Shown in pieces: positions 9,153 through 18,922 of a stretch of DNA of 40,725 nucleotides. Source of the stretch: Xenorhabdus bovienii. Its GTDB lineage: Bacteria > Pseudomonadota > Gammaproteobacteria > Enterobacterales > Enterobacteriaceae. The translations under genes and the position numbers were made by a program. The stretch spans positions 1 to 40,725 of the forward strand of contig NZ_JANAIF010000037.1 of the NCBI RefSeq assembly GCF_024721015.1, written 5' to 3'. The first letter of the stretch is position 1. Every line of letters begins with the position of its first letter. The notes beneath the pieces were generated by a model, which saw only the letters and a program-made list of their open reading frames with translations, did not search any database and had not been told where the DNA came from.

Positions 9153-10061
9153 TTAACGGTCTTTCGGGTCGAGGGCATCTCGCAGGCCGTCACCAATAAA
9201 GTTAAAACAAAACAGGGTCAGTACCAGAAAACCAGCCGGAAACAACAACAACCACGGGGCGACTTCCATTGAATTGGCACCATCGCTTAATAAGGCTCCC
9301 CAGCTACTGAGCGGCTCCTGCGTTCCCAATCCAAGGAAGCTCAGGAAGGATTCAAACAGGATCATGCTTGGCACCAGCAATGAGGCATAAACCACCACAA
9401 CTCCCAATACATTCGGTACGATATGACGCAAAACGATATGACGGGTGGATACACCGCCCACTAATGCGGCTTCAATAAATTCCTTACGCTTGAGGCTTAA
9501 TGTTTGACCACGGACGATACGCGCCATGTCCAACCATGACACCATGCCTATTGCCACGAAAATCAACAGGATGTTTTGCCCGAAGAAAGTCACCAGCAGG
9601 ATCACGAAGAACATGAATGGGAAGGAGTTTAATATTTCCAGCAGGCGCATCATGATCATATCGACTTTACCGCCAAGATAGCCTGATGTCGCCCCATACA
9701 GCGTGCCGAATATCACAGCAATCAAAGCGGCTGCAATACCGACCATCAATGAAATACGCCCACCGATAGCGACACGAACCAGCAGATCACGCCCTGATGA
9801 GTCGGTGCCAAAATAGTGGCTAGATTCGGAATCAGGTGGCATCGTCATCATATTCCAATCCGTATCGTCGTAGACAAATTGAGACAACACTGGCGCAAAA
9901 ATTACAAATAATGTGATGAGAAGCAGCACACACAAACTCGTAATCGCTGCCTTATTGTGGATAAAACGGCGTCGTGCGTCCTGCCACAAACTGCGGCCTT
10001 CAACTTCTAGTTGCTCAGAAAAATTTTCCAGAGCTTCGCTATTTCGTTTATTTAGTAACAT
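9153..10061 (-). CDS. oppC: Oligopeptide ABC transporter permease OppC
   Basis: One of the two membrane permeases of the oligopeptide importer. The 302 residues match the E. coli length. An N-terminal cytoplasmic segment precedes a first helix at about 38-60, then a periplasmic loop with the HYFGTDSSGRDLL motif typical of OppC/DppC, then five more helices. The EAA loop contacting the ATPases is EAALVGGVSTRHIVLRHIVP. The start ATG has GGAG upstream and lies 14 bases after oppB. Confidence 0.96.
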   Translation of the reverse strand: MLLNKRNSEALENFSEQLEVEGRSLWQDARRRFIHNKAAITSLCVLLLITLFVIFAPVLSQFVYDDTDWNMMTMPPDSESSHYFGTDSSGRDLLVRVAIGGRISLMVGIAAALIAVIFGTLYGATSGYLGGKVDMIMMRLLEILNSFPFMFFVILLVTFFGQNILLIFVAIGMVSWLDMARIVRGQTLSLKRKEFIEAALVGGVSTRHIVLRHIVPNVLGVVVVYASLLVPSMILFESFLSFLGLGTQEPLSSWGALLSDGANSMEVAPWLLLFPAGFLVLTLFCFNFIGDGLRDALDPKDR

Positions 10062-10075
10062 TGCGTGCTCCAGTC

Positions 10076-10996
10076 TCAGTAACGAATTTTCGGATCAATG
10101 ACGGCATACAGCACGTCAACAATGGCATTGAACAGAATAGTCAATCCTCCTACCAAAATCGTCAGGCTCAATACCAGTGAATAATCACGGTTTAAGGCGC
10201 CATTAACGAACAACTGACCCAGTCCCGGTAAGCCAAAGATGGTTTCTATGACCATTGAACCCGTAATGATGCCCACAAATGCAGGCCCCATATAAGAAAT
10301 GACCGGCAATAAGGCAGGTTTCAGAGCATGACGGAAGATAATCGCTCGCAATGGTAGCCCCTTGGCTCGTGCCGTACGAATAAAGTTTGAATGCAGTATT
10401 TCTATCATGGAACCACGGGTAATACGGGAGATGCTAGCAATATAGGCAAGAGACAAAGCCACCATCGGCAGGATCATGTACTTCGGCGCACCACCATTCC
10501 AGCCGCCCCCCGGTAGCCACTTCAATATAATGGCAAAAATCAGTACCAATAAGGGAGCGACCACGAAGCTGGGGATCACCACCCCTGTCATGGCAAACCC
10601 CATCACCGTGTAATCCCATTTAGTATTCTGATTCAGTGCTGCGATAGTGCCTGCACTGACGCCCAATACAACAGCCATAATAAAAGCAGCAAATCCCAGT
10701 TTGGCAGAAACCGGCAATGCTTCTGCCACCAAATCGTTAACACTGTAATCTTTATATTTGAATGATGGGCCAAAATCCCCTTTTGAAAGCTGGATTAAGT
10801 AATTGAAGTATTGTTTATAGATAGGATCATTCAGATGATATTTCGCTTCGATATTTGCCATCACTTCTGGCGGTAATTTTCGTTCACCCGTAAATGGACT
10901 GCCTGGTGCCAACCGCATCATGAAAAATGAAATAGTAATTAGAATTAAAAGTGTCGGGATCGCCTCTAAACAGCGGCGTAAAATAAATTTAAACAT
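10076..10996 (-). CDS. oppB: Oligopeptide ABC transporter permease OppB
   Basis: The second membrane permease of the importer, pairing with OppC. The 306 residues equal the E. coli length. It has the N-terminal helix MFKFILRRCLEAIPTLLIL, the family segment MMRLAPGSPF, and an EAA loop near residues 205-225 (TARAKGLPLRAIIFRHALKP). The ATG is preceded by AGGAACGGGCA. It is separated from oppA1 by 82 bases containing a long hairpin, the usual arrangement that lets the binding protein be made in excess of the membrane parts. Confidence 0.96.
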   Translation of the reverse strand: MFKFILRRCLEAIPTLLILITISFFMMRLAPGSPFTGERKLPPEVMANIEAKYHLNDPIYKQYFNYLIQLSKGDFGPSFKYKDYSVNDLVAEALPVSAKLGFAAFIMAVVLGVSAGTIAALNQNTKWDYTVMGFAMTGVVIPSFVVAPLLVLIFAIILKWLPGGGWNGGAPKYMILPMVALSLAYIASISRITRGSMIEILHSNFIRTARAKGLPLRAIIFRHALKPALLPVISYMGPAFVGIITGSMVIETIFGLPGLGQLFVNGALNRDYSLVLSLTILVGGLTILFNAIVDVLYAVIDPKIRY

Positions 10997-11041
10997 TGCC
11001 CGTTCCTATTGTTTGACCAAACCATGGCCTTTAATAATTTT

Positions 11042-11075
11042 ACAGTCGGGTAGCCTGAATCAGGCCACCCGACTG
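11042..11075 (-). terminator. Hairpin between oppA1 and oppB
   Basis: A long imperfect hairpin: ACAGTCGGGT pairs with ACCCGACTGT, and GCCTG with CAGGC inside. It sits 3 bases past the oppA1 stop and before oppB. No U tract follows on the minus strand, so it is more likely an mRNA-stabilising or partial-attenuation element giving more OppA than OppBCDF. Confidence 0.65.
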
Positions 11076-11078
11076 TTC

Positions 11079-12716
11079 CTAGTGTTTTATAATGTAAAAA
11101 TCCTTGGTATGGATGTTATCCAATGGGTCTTTACCGGTATAACCCCCCACATAAGGTTTCACTAAACGGGTACTTACATAGTAATAAAGCGGAACAACGG
11201 CAGAATCTTTATCTATCAGAGCATTCGCTTGTTTGTAGATTTCTACTCGCTCTGCATCGGTCTTCACTTTTAATGCTTCTTTCATCAAAGCATCAAATGC
11301 TTCACTCTTGTAGTGAGCTGTATTGTTGCTGCTATAAGATAATTTAACATTCAGGAAAGTCGTGGGTTCGTTATAATCAGCGCACCAGCCTGCACGAGCG
11401 ATGTCATAATTGCCTTGGTGGCGGGTATCAAGGAAAGTTTTCCATTCCTGATTCTCTAAAGAAACCTCAACACCGATATTTTTCTTCCAGATGGCGGCGG
11501 CCGCAATCGCCATTTTTTTATGCAAATCAGAAGTGTTATACAATAAACTGATTTTCAGAGGATTATCTTTGCTAAATCCCGCCTCTGCCAAGAGTTTTCT
11601 GGCTTCTTCATTACGTTGCTGCTGGTTTAATTTGGTGTACCAATCTGGTTTTTCATCTTTAAAATCGGCAATGTAAGGCGGGACCCAACCGTAAGCAGGC
11701 GTATCACCCTGATTTTTAACTTTGTTAGTAATCAGATCGCGATCCATACCCAATTTCAATGCAGTACGGACGCGAGGATCATTGAAGGGTGGTTTCTGGT
11801 TGTTAATTTCATAAAAGTAAGTGCACAAATAAGGATTAACACGTAACTGATCGGGAATTTCTTTTTTTAGTTTTTGGAATAGCTCGATCGGTAGATTGCT
11901 ATAAGTCATGTCAATTTCACCGCTGCGATAGCGGTTGACATCAGTCACTTCAGACGAAATAGGCAGGAAGGTAACTTGGTTAATGATAGTATTTTTGTTA
12001 TCCCAATATGTCGGGCTACGCTCGAAAACAAGGCGTTCATTGATGCTCCAGCTTTTCAGTTTATAAGCGCCATTACCTACGAAATTTTGCGGCTGAGTCC
12101 ATCTGTCTCCATATTTTTCAACTGTTGCACGGTGCACTGGTGACATTGTCGAATGAATCAGTAGTCTGACCAGATAGGGAACAGGTTCGCTGAGTGTTAC
12201 CTGAAAGGTATGGTCATCCAACGCCTTAACACCCAGTGACTCCGGCTTCTGTTTTCCCTTGATGACATCATCAACATTAATAATATGAGCATATTGGAGA
12301 TAACTTGCGTAAGGCGATGCTGTATTTGGATCAGCCAGTCGGCGCCAGCTGTAAACAAAATCCTGCGCAGTAACCGGGTCACCATTCGACCACTTCGCAT
12401 CTTTACGCAGATGGAATGTCCAAACCTTGAAATCCTGATTTTCCCAATGAGTCGCTACGCCGGGTAAAATTTCGCCATTAGGACCATTAATCACAATCCC
12501 TTCAAACAAATCACGAGCTATATTGGATTCTGGCACCCCTTCAATTTTATGAGGATCTAAAGATTGCGGCTCAGAGCCATTATTACGCACCAAAACTTGT
12601 TTTTCAGCCAACTGCACTCCCGCAGGAACCTGTGCAGCAAATGCCTGCCAACCCGTCATCATACCTAACGCTACCGTAATGCCAGCAGCTAACCTTTTCT
12701 TTGTTGTGTTTACCAT
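11079..12716 (-). CDS. oppA: Periplasmic oligopeptide-binding protein OppA (copy proximal to oppB)
   Basis: The soluble receptor that binds short peptides in the periplasm and hands them to OppBC. The 545 residues begin with a Sec signal peptide (Lys-rich start, hydrophobic core, cleavage probably after WQAFA). The mature start VPAGVQLAEKQVLVRNNGSE and the motifs SLDPHKIEGVPESN, SPYASYLQYAH and GWCADYNEPTTFLN closely follow E. coli OppA (543 residues). It is the copy nearer to E. coli OppA, including the C-terminus YIIKH. The ATG has GGAG ten bases upstream. Codons 3-6 contain CACAACAA, resembling GcvB small-RNA targets. A paralogue lies 124 bases upstream. Confidence 0.96.
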   Translation of the reverse strand: MVNTTKKRLAAGITVALGMMTGWQAFAAQVPAGVQLAEKQVLVRNNGSEPQSLDPHKIEGVPESNIARDLFEGIVINGPNGEILPGVATHWENQDFKVWTFHLRKDAKWSNGDPVTAQDFVYSWRRLADPNTASPYASYLQYAHIINVDDVIKGKQKPESLGVKALDDHTFQVTLSEPVPYLVRLLIHSTMSPVHRATVEKYGDRWTQPQNFVGNGAYKLKSWSINERLVFERSPTYWDNKNTIINQVTFLPISSEVTDVNRYRSGEIDMTYSNLPIELFQKLKKEIPDQLRVNPYLCTYFYEINNQKPPFNDPRVRTALKLGMDRDLITNKVKNQGDTPAYGWVPPYIADFKDEKPDWYTKLNQQQRNEEARKLLAEAGFSKDNPLKISLLYNTSDLHKKMAIAAAAIWKKNIGVEVSLENQEWKTFLDTRHQGNYDIARAGWCADYNEPTTFLNVKLSYSSNNTAHYKSEAFDALMKEALKVKTDAERVEIYKQANALIDKDSAVVPLYYYVSTRLVKPYVGGYTGKDPLDNIHTKDFYIIKH

Positions 12717-12840
12717 ATTATTATTACTCCAATTGATATCATCCGATTTTTAAAAGCCATATTCACTTTTTGGAATGGTTGTTTTCCGTATCCAAAAGGA
12801 ACTATTTTGTTTGCAATAAGGCAATCCTTTGCAATAACGA

Positions 12841-14484
12841 TCAGTCATTCGCTTTTTTAATATAGAGATTCTTAAAATCGATATAATCAAGGGGATCTTT
12901 CCCTGTCAGCCCCACCACCGTCGGGCGAATCAGACGCACACTGACACGGTAATAAACCGGTATCAGCCCTGAGTCCTTATCAAGCTGAGCTTCGGCCTGC
13001 TGATAAAATGCTTTACGTGCTGCTTCATCTTTCGCGGCCAGAGCCTGACTAAGATAGTTATCAAAGGCAGCGCTTTGATAGAAGCCTGTATTGTTACTGC
13101 TATCGGACAACAAAGTATTTAGGAAGGAAGAAGGTTCGTTATAATCACCGCACCATGTTGCCCTTGCCACATCATAATTTCCTTGATGGCGGCTCTCCAG
13201 TGAGGTTTTCCATTCTTGATTCTGCAACGTCACTTGTGCACCAATGTTCTTCTGCCACATTGATGCTGCGGCAATGGCTTGTTGTTTGTTTTGATCTGAC
13301 GTGTTGTACAATAAAGTGAATTTGAGAGGATTACGGGCATCAAAACCCGCTTCTTTCAATAGATCCTTTGCCCGTTGGTTACGTTGTTCCTGCGTCCAGT
13401 TTGCCCATTCTGGGTTGGTAGTAAAGCCACCATCACCAATGTAAGTAGGGGTGAAGCCATAAGCCGGAATCTGCCCCTGCCCCATAATCCTTTCAGCGAT
13501 AATATTTCTATCAAGGCTCAATTTAATCGCTTCACGCACCCGTTTATCTTTAAACAGTGGATTTTTGTTATTAATTTCATAGTAAAACGTGCACAGGAAA
13601 GGTGAAACGTGTAGTTGGTCTGGAATATCCCGCTTCATTTTCTGGTACAGATAAGGCGTAATAGCACCATTGGTAATGTCTATTTCACCACTGCGGTAAC
13701 GGTTAATATCACTGACTTCTGAGACGATAGGCAGGAAAGTGCCTTTTTCAATGATGGTTTCTTTATTATTCCAATATTGCGAGTTACGTGTTAAGACAAT
13801 GTGTTCGTTGACAACCCAATCTTTCAGTACATAAGCCCCATTGCCAATATAATTTTCTGGTAACGTCCATTTTTTATCGAATGCCTCAACCACATCTTGC
13901 CTGACGGGTTTCATTGCTGTGTGGCTCAACATATCGACCAGATAGGGAACCGGATGGCTGAGAGTCACTTGAAGACGGTGATCATCCAGCGCTTTGACGC
14001 CCAATTGATCAGGCGATTTTTTCCCTTTTAAGATATCCTCAGCATTCTGGACATAAGTATATTGCAGATAACTGGTATAAGGTGACCCCACTTTAGGATC
14101 AGCAAGGCGACGCCAGCTATAGACAAAATCATGGGCTGTGACTGGCTTGCCATCACTCCATTTGGCATTGTCACGTAAATAAAACGTCCAGACCTTATAA
14201 TCTTGATTTTCCCACTTTTCTGCTACCCCGGGTACAGTCTCACCATCAGGCCCTGTCGTAACCAATCCTTCCAGTATATTGCGAATAATTGCCGTCTCAG
14301 GTGCACCCTCGACCTTATGAGGATCAAGTGAAGCGACTTCAACGCCATTATTAACGGTCACTTCCTGCTTTTCAGCCAATGCCACTCCTGCAGGAACAGT
14401 TGCAGCCATCCCCTGTGCTACAGGAAACGATAATAAAGCAATAGTCGATATTAACTGACCCAACTTTGATGGTGTTTTCCTCAT
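12841..14484 (-). CDS. Periplasmic oligopeptide-binding protein, second OppA paralogue
   Basis: A second peptide-binding protein of 547 residues with the same fold and motifs as its neighbour (SLDPHKVEGAPETA, SPYTSYLQYTY, WCGDYNEPSSFLN) but clearly diverged, so the duplication is not recent. A signal peptide is visible, with cleavage likely after GMAATVPAG-type alanines (QGMA). I place the start at the ATG at 14484 (MRKTPSK) because GGAG lies 6 bases upstream; an in-frame TTG at 14496 includes that GGAG and would be a poor start. It may broaden the peptide range of OppBCDF. Transcription probably runs from here through oppA1 into oppBCDF, as I see no strong terminator in the 124-base gap. Confidence 0.93.
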   Translation of the reverse strand: MRKTPSKLGQLISTIALLSFPVAQGMAATVPAGVALAEKQEVTVNNGVEVASLDPHKVEGAPETAIIRNILEGLVTTGPDGETVPGVAEKWENQDYKVWTFYLRDNAKWSDGKPVTAHDFVYSWRRLADPKVGSPYTSYLQYTYVQNAEDILKGKKSPDQLGVKALDDHRLQVTLSHPVPYLVDMLSHTAMKPVRQDVVEAFDKKWTLPENYIGNGAYVLKDWVVNEHIVLTRNSQYWNNKETIIEKGTFLPIVSEVSDINRYRSGEIDITNGAITPYLYQKMKRDIPDQLHVSPFLCTFYYEINNKNPLFKDKRVREAIKLSLDRNIIAERIMGQGQIPAYGFTPTYIGDGGFTTNPEWANWTQEQRNQRAKDLLKEAGFDARNPLKFTLLYNTSDQNKQQAIAAASMWQKNIGAQVTLQNQEWKTSLESRHQGNYDVARATWCGDYNEPSSFLNTLLSDSSNNTGFYQSAAFDNYLSQALAAKDEAARKAFYQQAEAQLDKDSGLIPVYYRVSVRLIRPTVVGLTGKDPLDYIDFKNLYIKKAND

Positions 14485-15094
14485 TTTTCGCTCCAAGTTA
14501 TCAACAGCAAATTAATTGTTTTTTAATTGAGCAACCCTATCATCTTACTCATTTTGTTAATAAATAGTAATTCGTCTATTAAAAATCTATATTCGCATAA
14601 TAATTGTTATAATATTTTTATAAATGGTTTATTAAATAGTTAAAGTAACTCGCCATTTTTGTGCAAAATACATTCACGAGACAAATACAACCACTTGATA
14701 ATCATTGATTTTATTTTTACTTTTATCATCTTGGATTCACACAATTCCACCAAAAAGAAAATAAACATTATTTTAACAAAATGCAATCATCACAGAGTAA
14801 AAACCCACATCCATCACAAAACAGTGAATCAATAAAGCTGTTAATGGAATAATGGAAAGAAAATAGTGTGGAAAATTACAGGATAACTTTGCAGTAGTAG
14901 CAGATAAGAAAGGAATAAAATATAAATAATTGTTTTTAAAAAATGATACAGGAACGACGTTATTGATTAATCATATTTCTCATTGGTTGTTTATTAGCTC
15001 ATTTTTAGTTAATTCATTCCCTATTTCAGTAAAAATTTCTCTTTTTTATATTAACTTTCTAAATCAATACAAACGTTACCATTACCTGTGCATA
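14485..15094. other. AT-rich region upstream of the opp locus
   Basis: About 610 bases without a gene between oppA2 and the end of ychE, both on the minus strand. It must hold the promoter of the opp locus, but no hexamer pair stands out by eye in the AT-rich sequence. E. coli oppA likewise has a long upstream leader region. Confidence 0.5.
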
Positions 15095-15739
15095 TCACAG
15101 TAATCCAGGAAACACGGCTTTTGTTCCTGTCACAATAAACTCAATTCCCAGCGACATTAACAATAGTCCCATAATTCGGGTAATAACATTAATACCTGTT
15201 TGCCCCAAAAATTTGACCAATAAAGTCGCTGAACGAAATAATAACCAGCAACAAAAAGTGAATAGCAGGCAGGTTAATGCAAGCCCCAAATAATTTTGCC
15301 ATCCTTGATAACGTGCACTCCATACAATACAAGAGCTGATAGCTCCCGGCCCTGCCATAAGAGGCAATGCCAATGGAACAACCGCAATACTGACCCTAAC
15401 CGCTGTTTCTGATTTTTCCTGCTTATTTTGTTTATCCTCTCCCAGTTTGCCACTAATCATTGACATCGCAATTGTCACTATCAACACCCCACCTGCGATA
15501 CGAAATGAATCGATAGAAATGCCAAACATGTGCAGGATAGAGTCACCTATCAGTAATGAGATACACAAAATAATGGCAACAGACAAATTTGCGATAAGGT
15601 TTGTTTTATTGCGCCCCGCTGGTGTCTGATAATTCGTCATACTAATGAAGACAGGTAAAATTCCGATGGGGTTCACCAAGGCAAACAACCCCATAAAAAA
15701 TTTAATATACCCAGAAAACCCCAGCAATGATTCGCTCAC
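15095..15739 (-). CDS. ychE: YchE, MarC-family inner-membrane protein
   Basis: A 214-residue membrane protein of the MarC/UPF0056 family with about six hydrophobic helices; its role is unproven and the old link to antibiotic resistance was not upheld. Core segments match E. coli YchE (215 residues): KFFMGLFALVNPIGILPVF, SFRIAGGVLIVTIAMSMISG, VPLALPLMAGPGAIS and TGINVITRIMGLLLMSLGIE. The start is a GTG at 15739 with GAGAGG six bases upstream; an overlapping ATG four bases earlier is in another frame. Position between opp and adhE agrees with E. coli. Confidence 0.94.
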   Translation of the reverse strand: MSESLLGFSGYIKFFMGLFALVNPIGILPVFISMTNYQTPAGRNKTNLIANLSVAIILCISLLIGDSILHMFGISIDSFRIAGGVLIVTIAMSMISGKLGEDKQNKQEKSETAVRVSIAVVPLALPLMAGPGAISSCIVWSARYQGWQNYLGLALTCLLFTFCCWLLFRSATLLVKFLGQTGINVITRIMGLLLMSLGIEFIVTGTKAVFPGLL

Positions 15740-16235
15740 ACATAACCTCTCTGTATATAAATAAACAAAACTTTTAACAACACTTAAGAAAATACCGTAA
15801 AAAAAATATTTTTTCGTTACGTTAAATCAATAAACCCAGCGTTCTGATTCAATCAAAGCAACGTTCTCCATAAGACATACTATAAAGATTTAGTTAATCA
15901 ATTGTGCCATTAAAGTTAAATAGATATTTAAATTCACACTTATACATCAATTGATAATTATTCTCATAAAGGTATAAAGCCGAATGGAATCAGCTAATGT
16001 TTTAGTGATCTAAATCACTAAAAAAAAGCCAGCAAGTGATAAGCTGTGCTCAACATTAAATATCAGGCAAGGTGCATAATTAATATATCAACTCATTAAT
16101 TTAGATAATTTTTTAAGGTAATTAGCGGTGTTCATGATTGAATTTCGAACGATGAATCTCGCTATATTGTTTAATAAATGAATAATCTCACAGCTAATTT
16201 CCTTAAAAAATTTAACGTTTATCAGGAGTAATTTT
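15740..16235. other. ychE-adhE divergent control region
   Basis: This 496-base AT-rich region lies between divergent ychE and adhE. It holds a perfect 18-bp palindrome (16003-16020) and CAGGAG just before the adhE ATG. A TTGAAT (16138-16143) and TATATT (16163-16168) pair has a 19-base spacer and is a weak promoter candidate. No RNA gene recognised. Confidence 0.5.
16003..16020. promoter_or_regulatory. FNR/CRP-type palindrome upstream of adhE
   Basis: TAGTGATCTAAATCACTA is a perfect dyad. Its core TGAT-N4-ATCA fits the FNR consensus TTGAT-N4-ATCAA except for the outer base of each half. It also fits AGTGA-N6-TCACT, a weaker CRP site. It lies about 215 bases before the adhE start. Anaerobic control of adhE makes an FNR role plausible; this is inference. 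Confidence 0.5.
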
Positions 16236-18899
16236 ATGGCTATAACTCAGATTGCCGAACTCAATGAATTAGTTGCTCGTGTAAAAAAAGCCCAGAGAGA
16301 ATTTGCCCATTTTTCCCAAGAACAAATTGACCGAATTTTCCGTGCAGCTGCTCTCGCGGCAGCAGATGCCCGTATTCCATTGGCAAAATTAGCCGTAGCT
16401 GAATCTGGTATGGGTATTGTGGAAGATAAAGTGATCAAAAATCACTTCGCTTCTGAATATATTTATAACGCCTATAAAGATGATAAAACCTGTGGGATTT
16501 TATCTGAAGATAATACTTTCGGTACGATAACCATCGCTGAACCTATTGGCTTGATTTGCGGTATTGTTCCAACCACAAATCCAACATCAACCGCGATTTT
16601 CAAAGCACTTATCAGCCTGAAAACCCGTAATGGTATTATTTTTTCGCCCCATCCACGCGCCAAAAAAGCAACCAATAGGGCAGCAGAAATCGTTCTTCAA
16701 GCGGCTGTTGCAGCCGGTGCACCAAAAAATATCATCGGTTGGATAAATGAACCTTCTGTTGAGCTATCCCATGCTTTAATGCATCACCCTGATATTAATC
16801 TTATTTTGGCAACGGGTGGGCCCGGCATGGTAAAAGCAGCCTATAGCTCAGGCAAGCCCGCAATTGGTGTTGGTGCGGGTAATACGCCAGTCGTGATCGA
16901 TGAATCTGCGGATATCAAACGTGCCGTAGCATCGATCCTGATGTCCAAAACTTTCGATAACGGCGTCATTTGTGCTTCTGAGCAATCTGTGATTGTCGTC
17001 GATAGCGTTTATGATCAAGTCCGTAAACGTTTCTCGACCCACGGTGGTTATCTCCTGCAAGGAGAGGAGCTTAAAGCCGTTCAAGATATCATTTTGAAAA
17101 ATGGCAGTTTGAATGCCGCCATTGTCGGCCAACCTGCAACCAAGATTGCTGAAATGGCAGGTGTCTGCGTTCCGGAAGAAACTAAAATTCTTATCGGTGA
17201 AGTCACTCTAGTGGACGAAACAGAACCTTTTGCCCATGAAAAACTTTCGCCACTGCTTGCTATGTACCGTGGTAAAAACTTTGAAGATGCCGTTGAAAAA
17301 GCAGAAAAACTGGTTGAAATGGGTGGCATTGGTCACACCTCCTCTCTCTATACTGATCAGGATAATCAATCCGAACGTATCAAATATTTCGGCGACAAGA
17401 TGAAGACTGCCCGCATTCTGATAAATACACCGGCATCTCAGGGTGGAATCGGCGATCTTTACAATTTCAAACTCTCCCCTTCTCTAACACTGGGTTGTGG
17501 CTCTTGGGGAGGAAACTCTATTTCCGAAAACGTGGGGCCAAAACACCTGATCAATACGAAAACTGTCGCCAAAAGAGCCGAGAATATGTTGTGGCATAAA
17601 CTTCCCAAATCAATCTATTTTCGCCGTGGCTCCCTGCCCGTAGCACTGGAAGAAGTTGCTACAGATGGCGCAAAACGTGCCTTCATCGTGACAGACCGTT
17701 TCTTATTTAATAACGGCTACACCGATCAGGTTATCAATGTATTTAAATCTCACGGAATAGAAACCGAAGTTTTCTTCGAGGTTGAAGCCGATCCTACTTT
17801 AAGCATCGTCCGCAAGGGCGCCGAACAAATGCATCTGTTTAAACCTGATGTCATCATTGCCCTCGGAGGGGGTTCACCTATGGATGCAGCCAAAATTATG
17901 TGGGTTATGTATGAGCATCCAGAAACTCACTTTGAAGAATTGGCACTGCGTTTTATGGATATCCGCAAACGCATCTATAAATTCCCCAAAATGGGCGTGA
18001 AAGCAAAAATGGTAGCTATTACAACCACCTCTGGAACAGGTTCAGAAGTAACACCTTTTGCGGTTGTTACCGATGATATCACTGGACAGAAATATCCATT
18101 GGCAGACTATGCATTAACACCTGATATGGCGATTGTCGATGCAAACCTTGTCATGAATATGCCAAAGTCACTGTGTGCCTTTGGTGGATTGGATGCCGTT
18201 ACCCATGCACTCGAAGCTTATGTTTCTGTCTTGGCTAATGAATATTCTGATGGTCAAGCATTGCAAGCGCTGAAGCTACTGAAGGATTTTCTGCCTGCCA
18301 GTTACCATGAAGGCGCTAAAAATCCAGTTGCCCGCGAACGCGTCCATAATGCGGCAACCATTGCCGGAATTGCCTTTGCCAATGCTTTTCTGGGGGTCTG
18401 CCATTCCATGGCTCATAAACTGGGTTCTGAGTTCCATATCCCACATGGATTGGCGAATGCGTTGTTGATCTGTAACGTTATTCGCTACAACGCTAACGAC
18501 AACCCAACAAAACAAACTGCATTCAGCCAATATGACCGTCCACAGGCACGACGCCGCTATGCTGAAATTGCAGAGCATCTGGGGTTGACGGCATCAGAGG
18601 ATCGCACTGCCGCCAAGATTGAAAAATTACTGGCTTGGCTGGAAGAGCTAAAATCTCAGTTAGGTATTCCAGTGTCAATTCATGAAACAGGTATTCAGGA
18701 AGCCGATTTCCTGGCGAAAATCGATAAACTTGCGGAAGACGCTTTTGATGATCAATGCACAGGCGCCAATCCGCGTTATCCATTAATTTCTGAGTTGAAG
18801 CAATTGATGCTAGACTCTTTCTATGGCCGTAAATTCACAGAATATGCCATATCTCAGCAGGCAGAAAAATCAAAAAGAAAAAATAATAAGAAACAGTAA
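16236..18899 (+). CDS. adhE: Bifunctional acetaldehyde-CoA/alcohol dehydrogenase AdhE
   Basis: The fermentative enzyme that reduces acetyl-CoA through acetaldehyde to ethanol with two NADH, and forms helical spirosomes. The 887 residues (E. coli 891) hold an N-terminal aldehyde dehydrogenase domain (about 1-440) with the catalytic Cys at 246 in NGVICASEQS, a linker, and a C-terminal iron-dependent alcohol dehydrogenase domain (about 450-870) with ALGGGSPMDAAKIMW, TTTSGTGSEVTPFAV and the iron-binding FANAFLGVCHSMAHKLG and HIPHGLANA motifs. CAGGAG lies 8 bases before the ATG. The gene is monocistronic, with a terminator directly after it and an FNR-like palindrome upstream. Confidence 0.98.
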   Translation: MAITQIAELNELVARVKKAQREFAHFSQEQIDRIFRAAALAAADARIPLAKLAVAESGMGIVEDKVIKNHFASEYIYNAYKDDKTCGILSEDNTFGTITIAEPIGLICGIVPTTNPTSTAIFKALISLKTRNGIIFSPHPRAKKATNRAAEIVLQAAVAAGAPKNIIGWINEPSVELSHALMHHPDINLILATGGPGMVKAAYSSGKPAIGVGAGNTPVVIDESADIKRAVASILMSKTFDNGVICASEQSVIVVDSVYDQVRKRFSTHGGYLLQGEELKAVQDIILKNGSLNAAIVGQPATKIAEMAGVCVPEETKILIGEVTLVDETEPFAHEKLSPLLAMYRGKNFEDAVEKAEKLVEMGGIGHTSSLYTDQDNQSERIKYFGDKMKTARILINTPASQGGIGDLYNFKLSPSLTLGCGSWGGNSISENVGPKHLINTKTVAKRAENMLWHKLPKSIYFRRGSLPVALEEVATDGAKRAFIVTDRFLFNNGYTDQVINVFKSHGIETEVFFEVEADPTLSIVRKGAEQMHLFKPDVIIALGGGSPMDAAKIMWVMYEHPETHFEELALRFMDIRKRIYKFPKMGVKAKMVAITTTSGTGSEVTPFAVVTDDITGQKYPLADYALTPDMAIVDANLVMNMPKSLCAFGGLDAVTHALEAYVSVLANEYSDGQALQALKLLKDFLPASYHEGAKNPVARERVHNAATIAGIAFANAFLGVCHSMAHKLGSEFHIPHGLANALLICNVIRYNANDNPTKQTAFSQYDRPQARRRYAEIAEHLGLTASEDRTAAKIEKLLAWLEELKSQLGIPVSIHETGIQEADFLAKIDKLAEDAFDDQCTGANPRYPLISELKQLMLDSFYGRKFTEYAISQQAEKSKRKNNKKQ

Positions 18900-18922
18900 T
18901 AAATAATGATGTGATGTAATTT

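Noticed and set aside
12810..12837. Short direct repeat TTTGCAATAA between the oppA genes
   Set aside because: Two ten-base copies in an AT-rich gap could arise by chance and have no other supporting structure.
16472..17329. Several minus-strand frames inside adhE
   Set aside because: They are antisense shadows of a strongly conserved gene and have no starts with ribosome sites.
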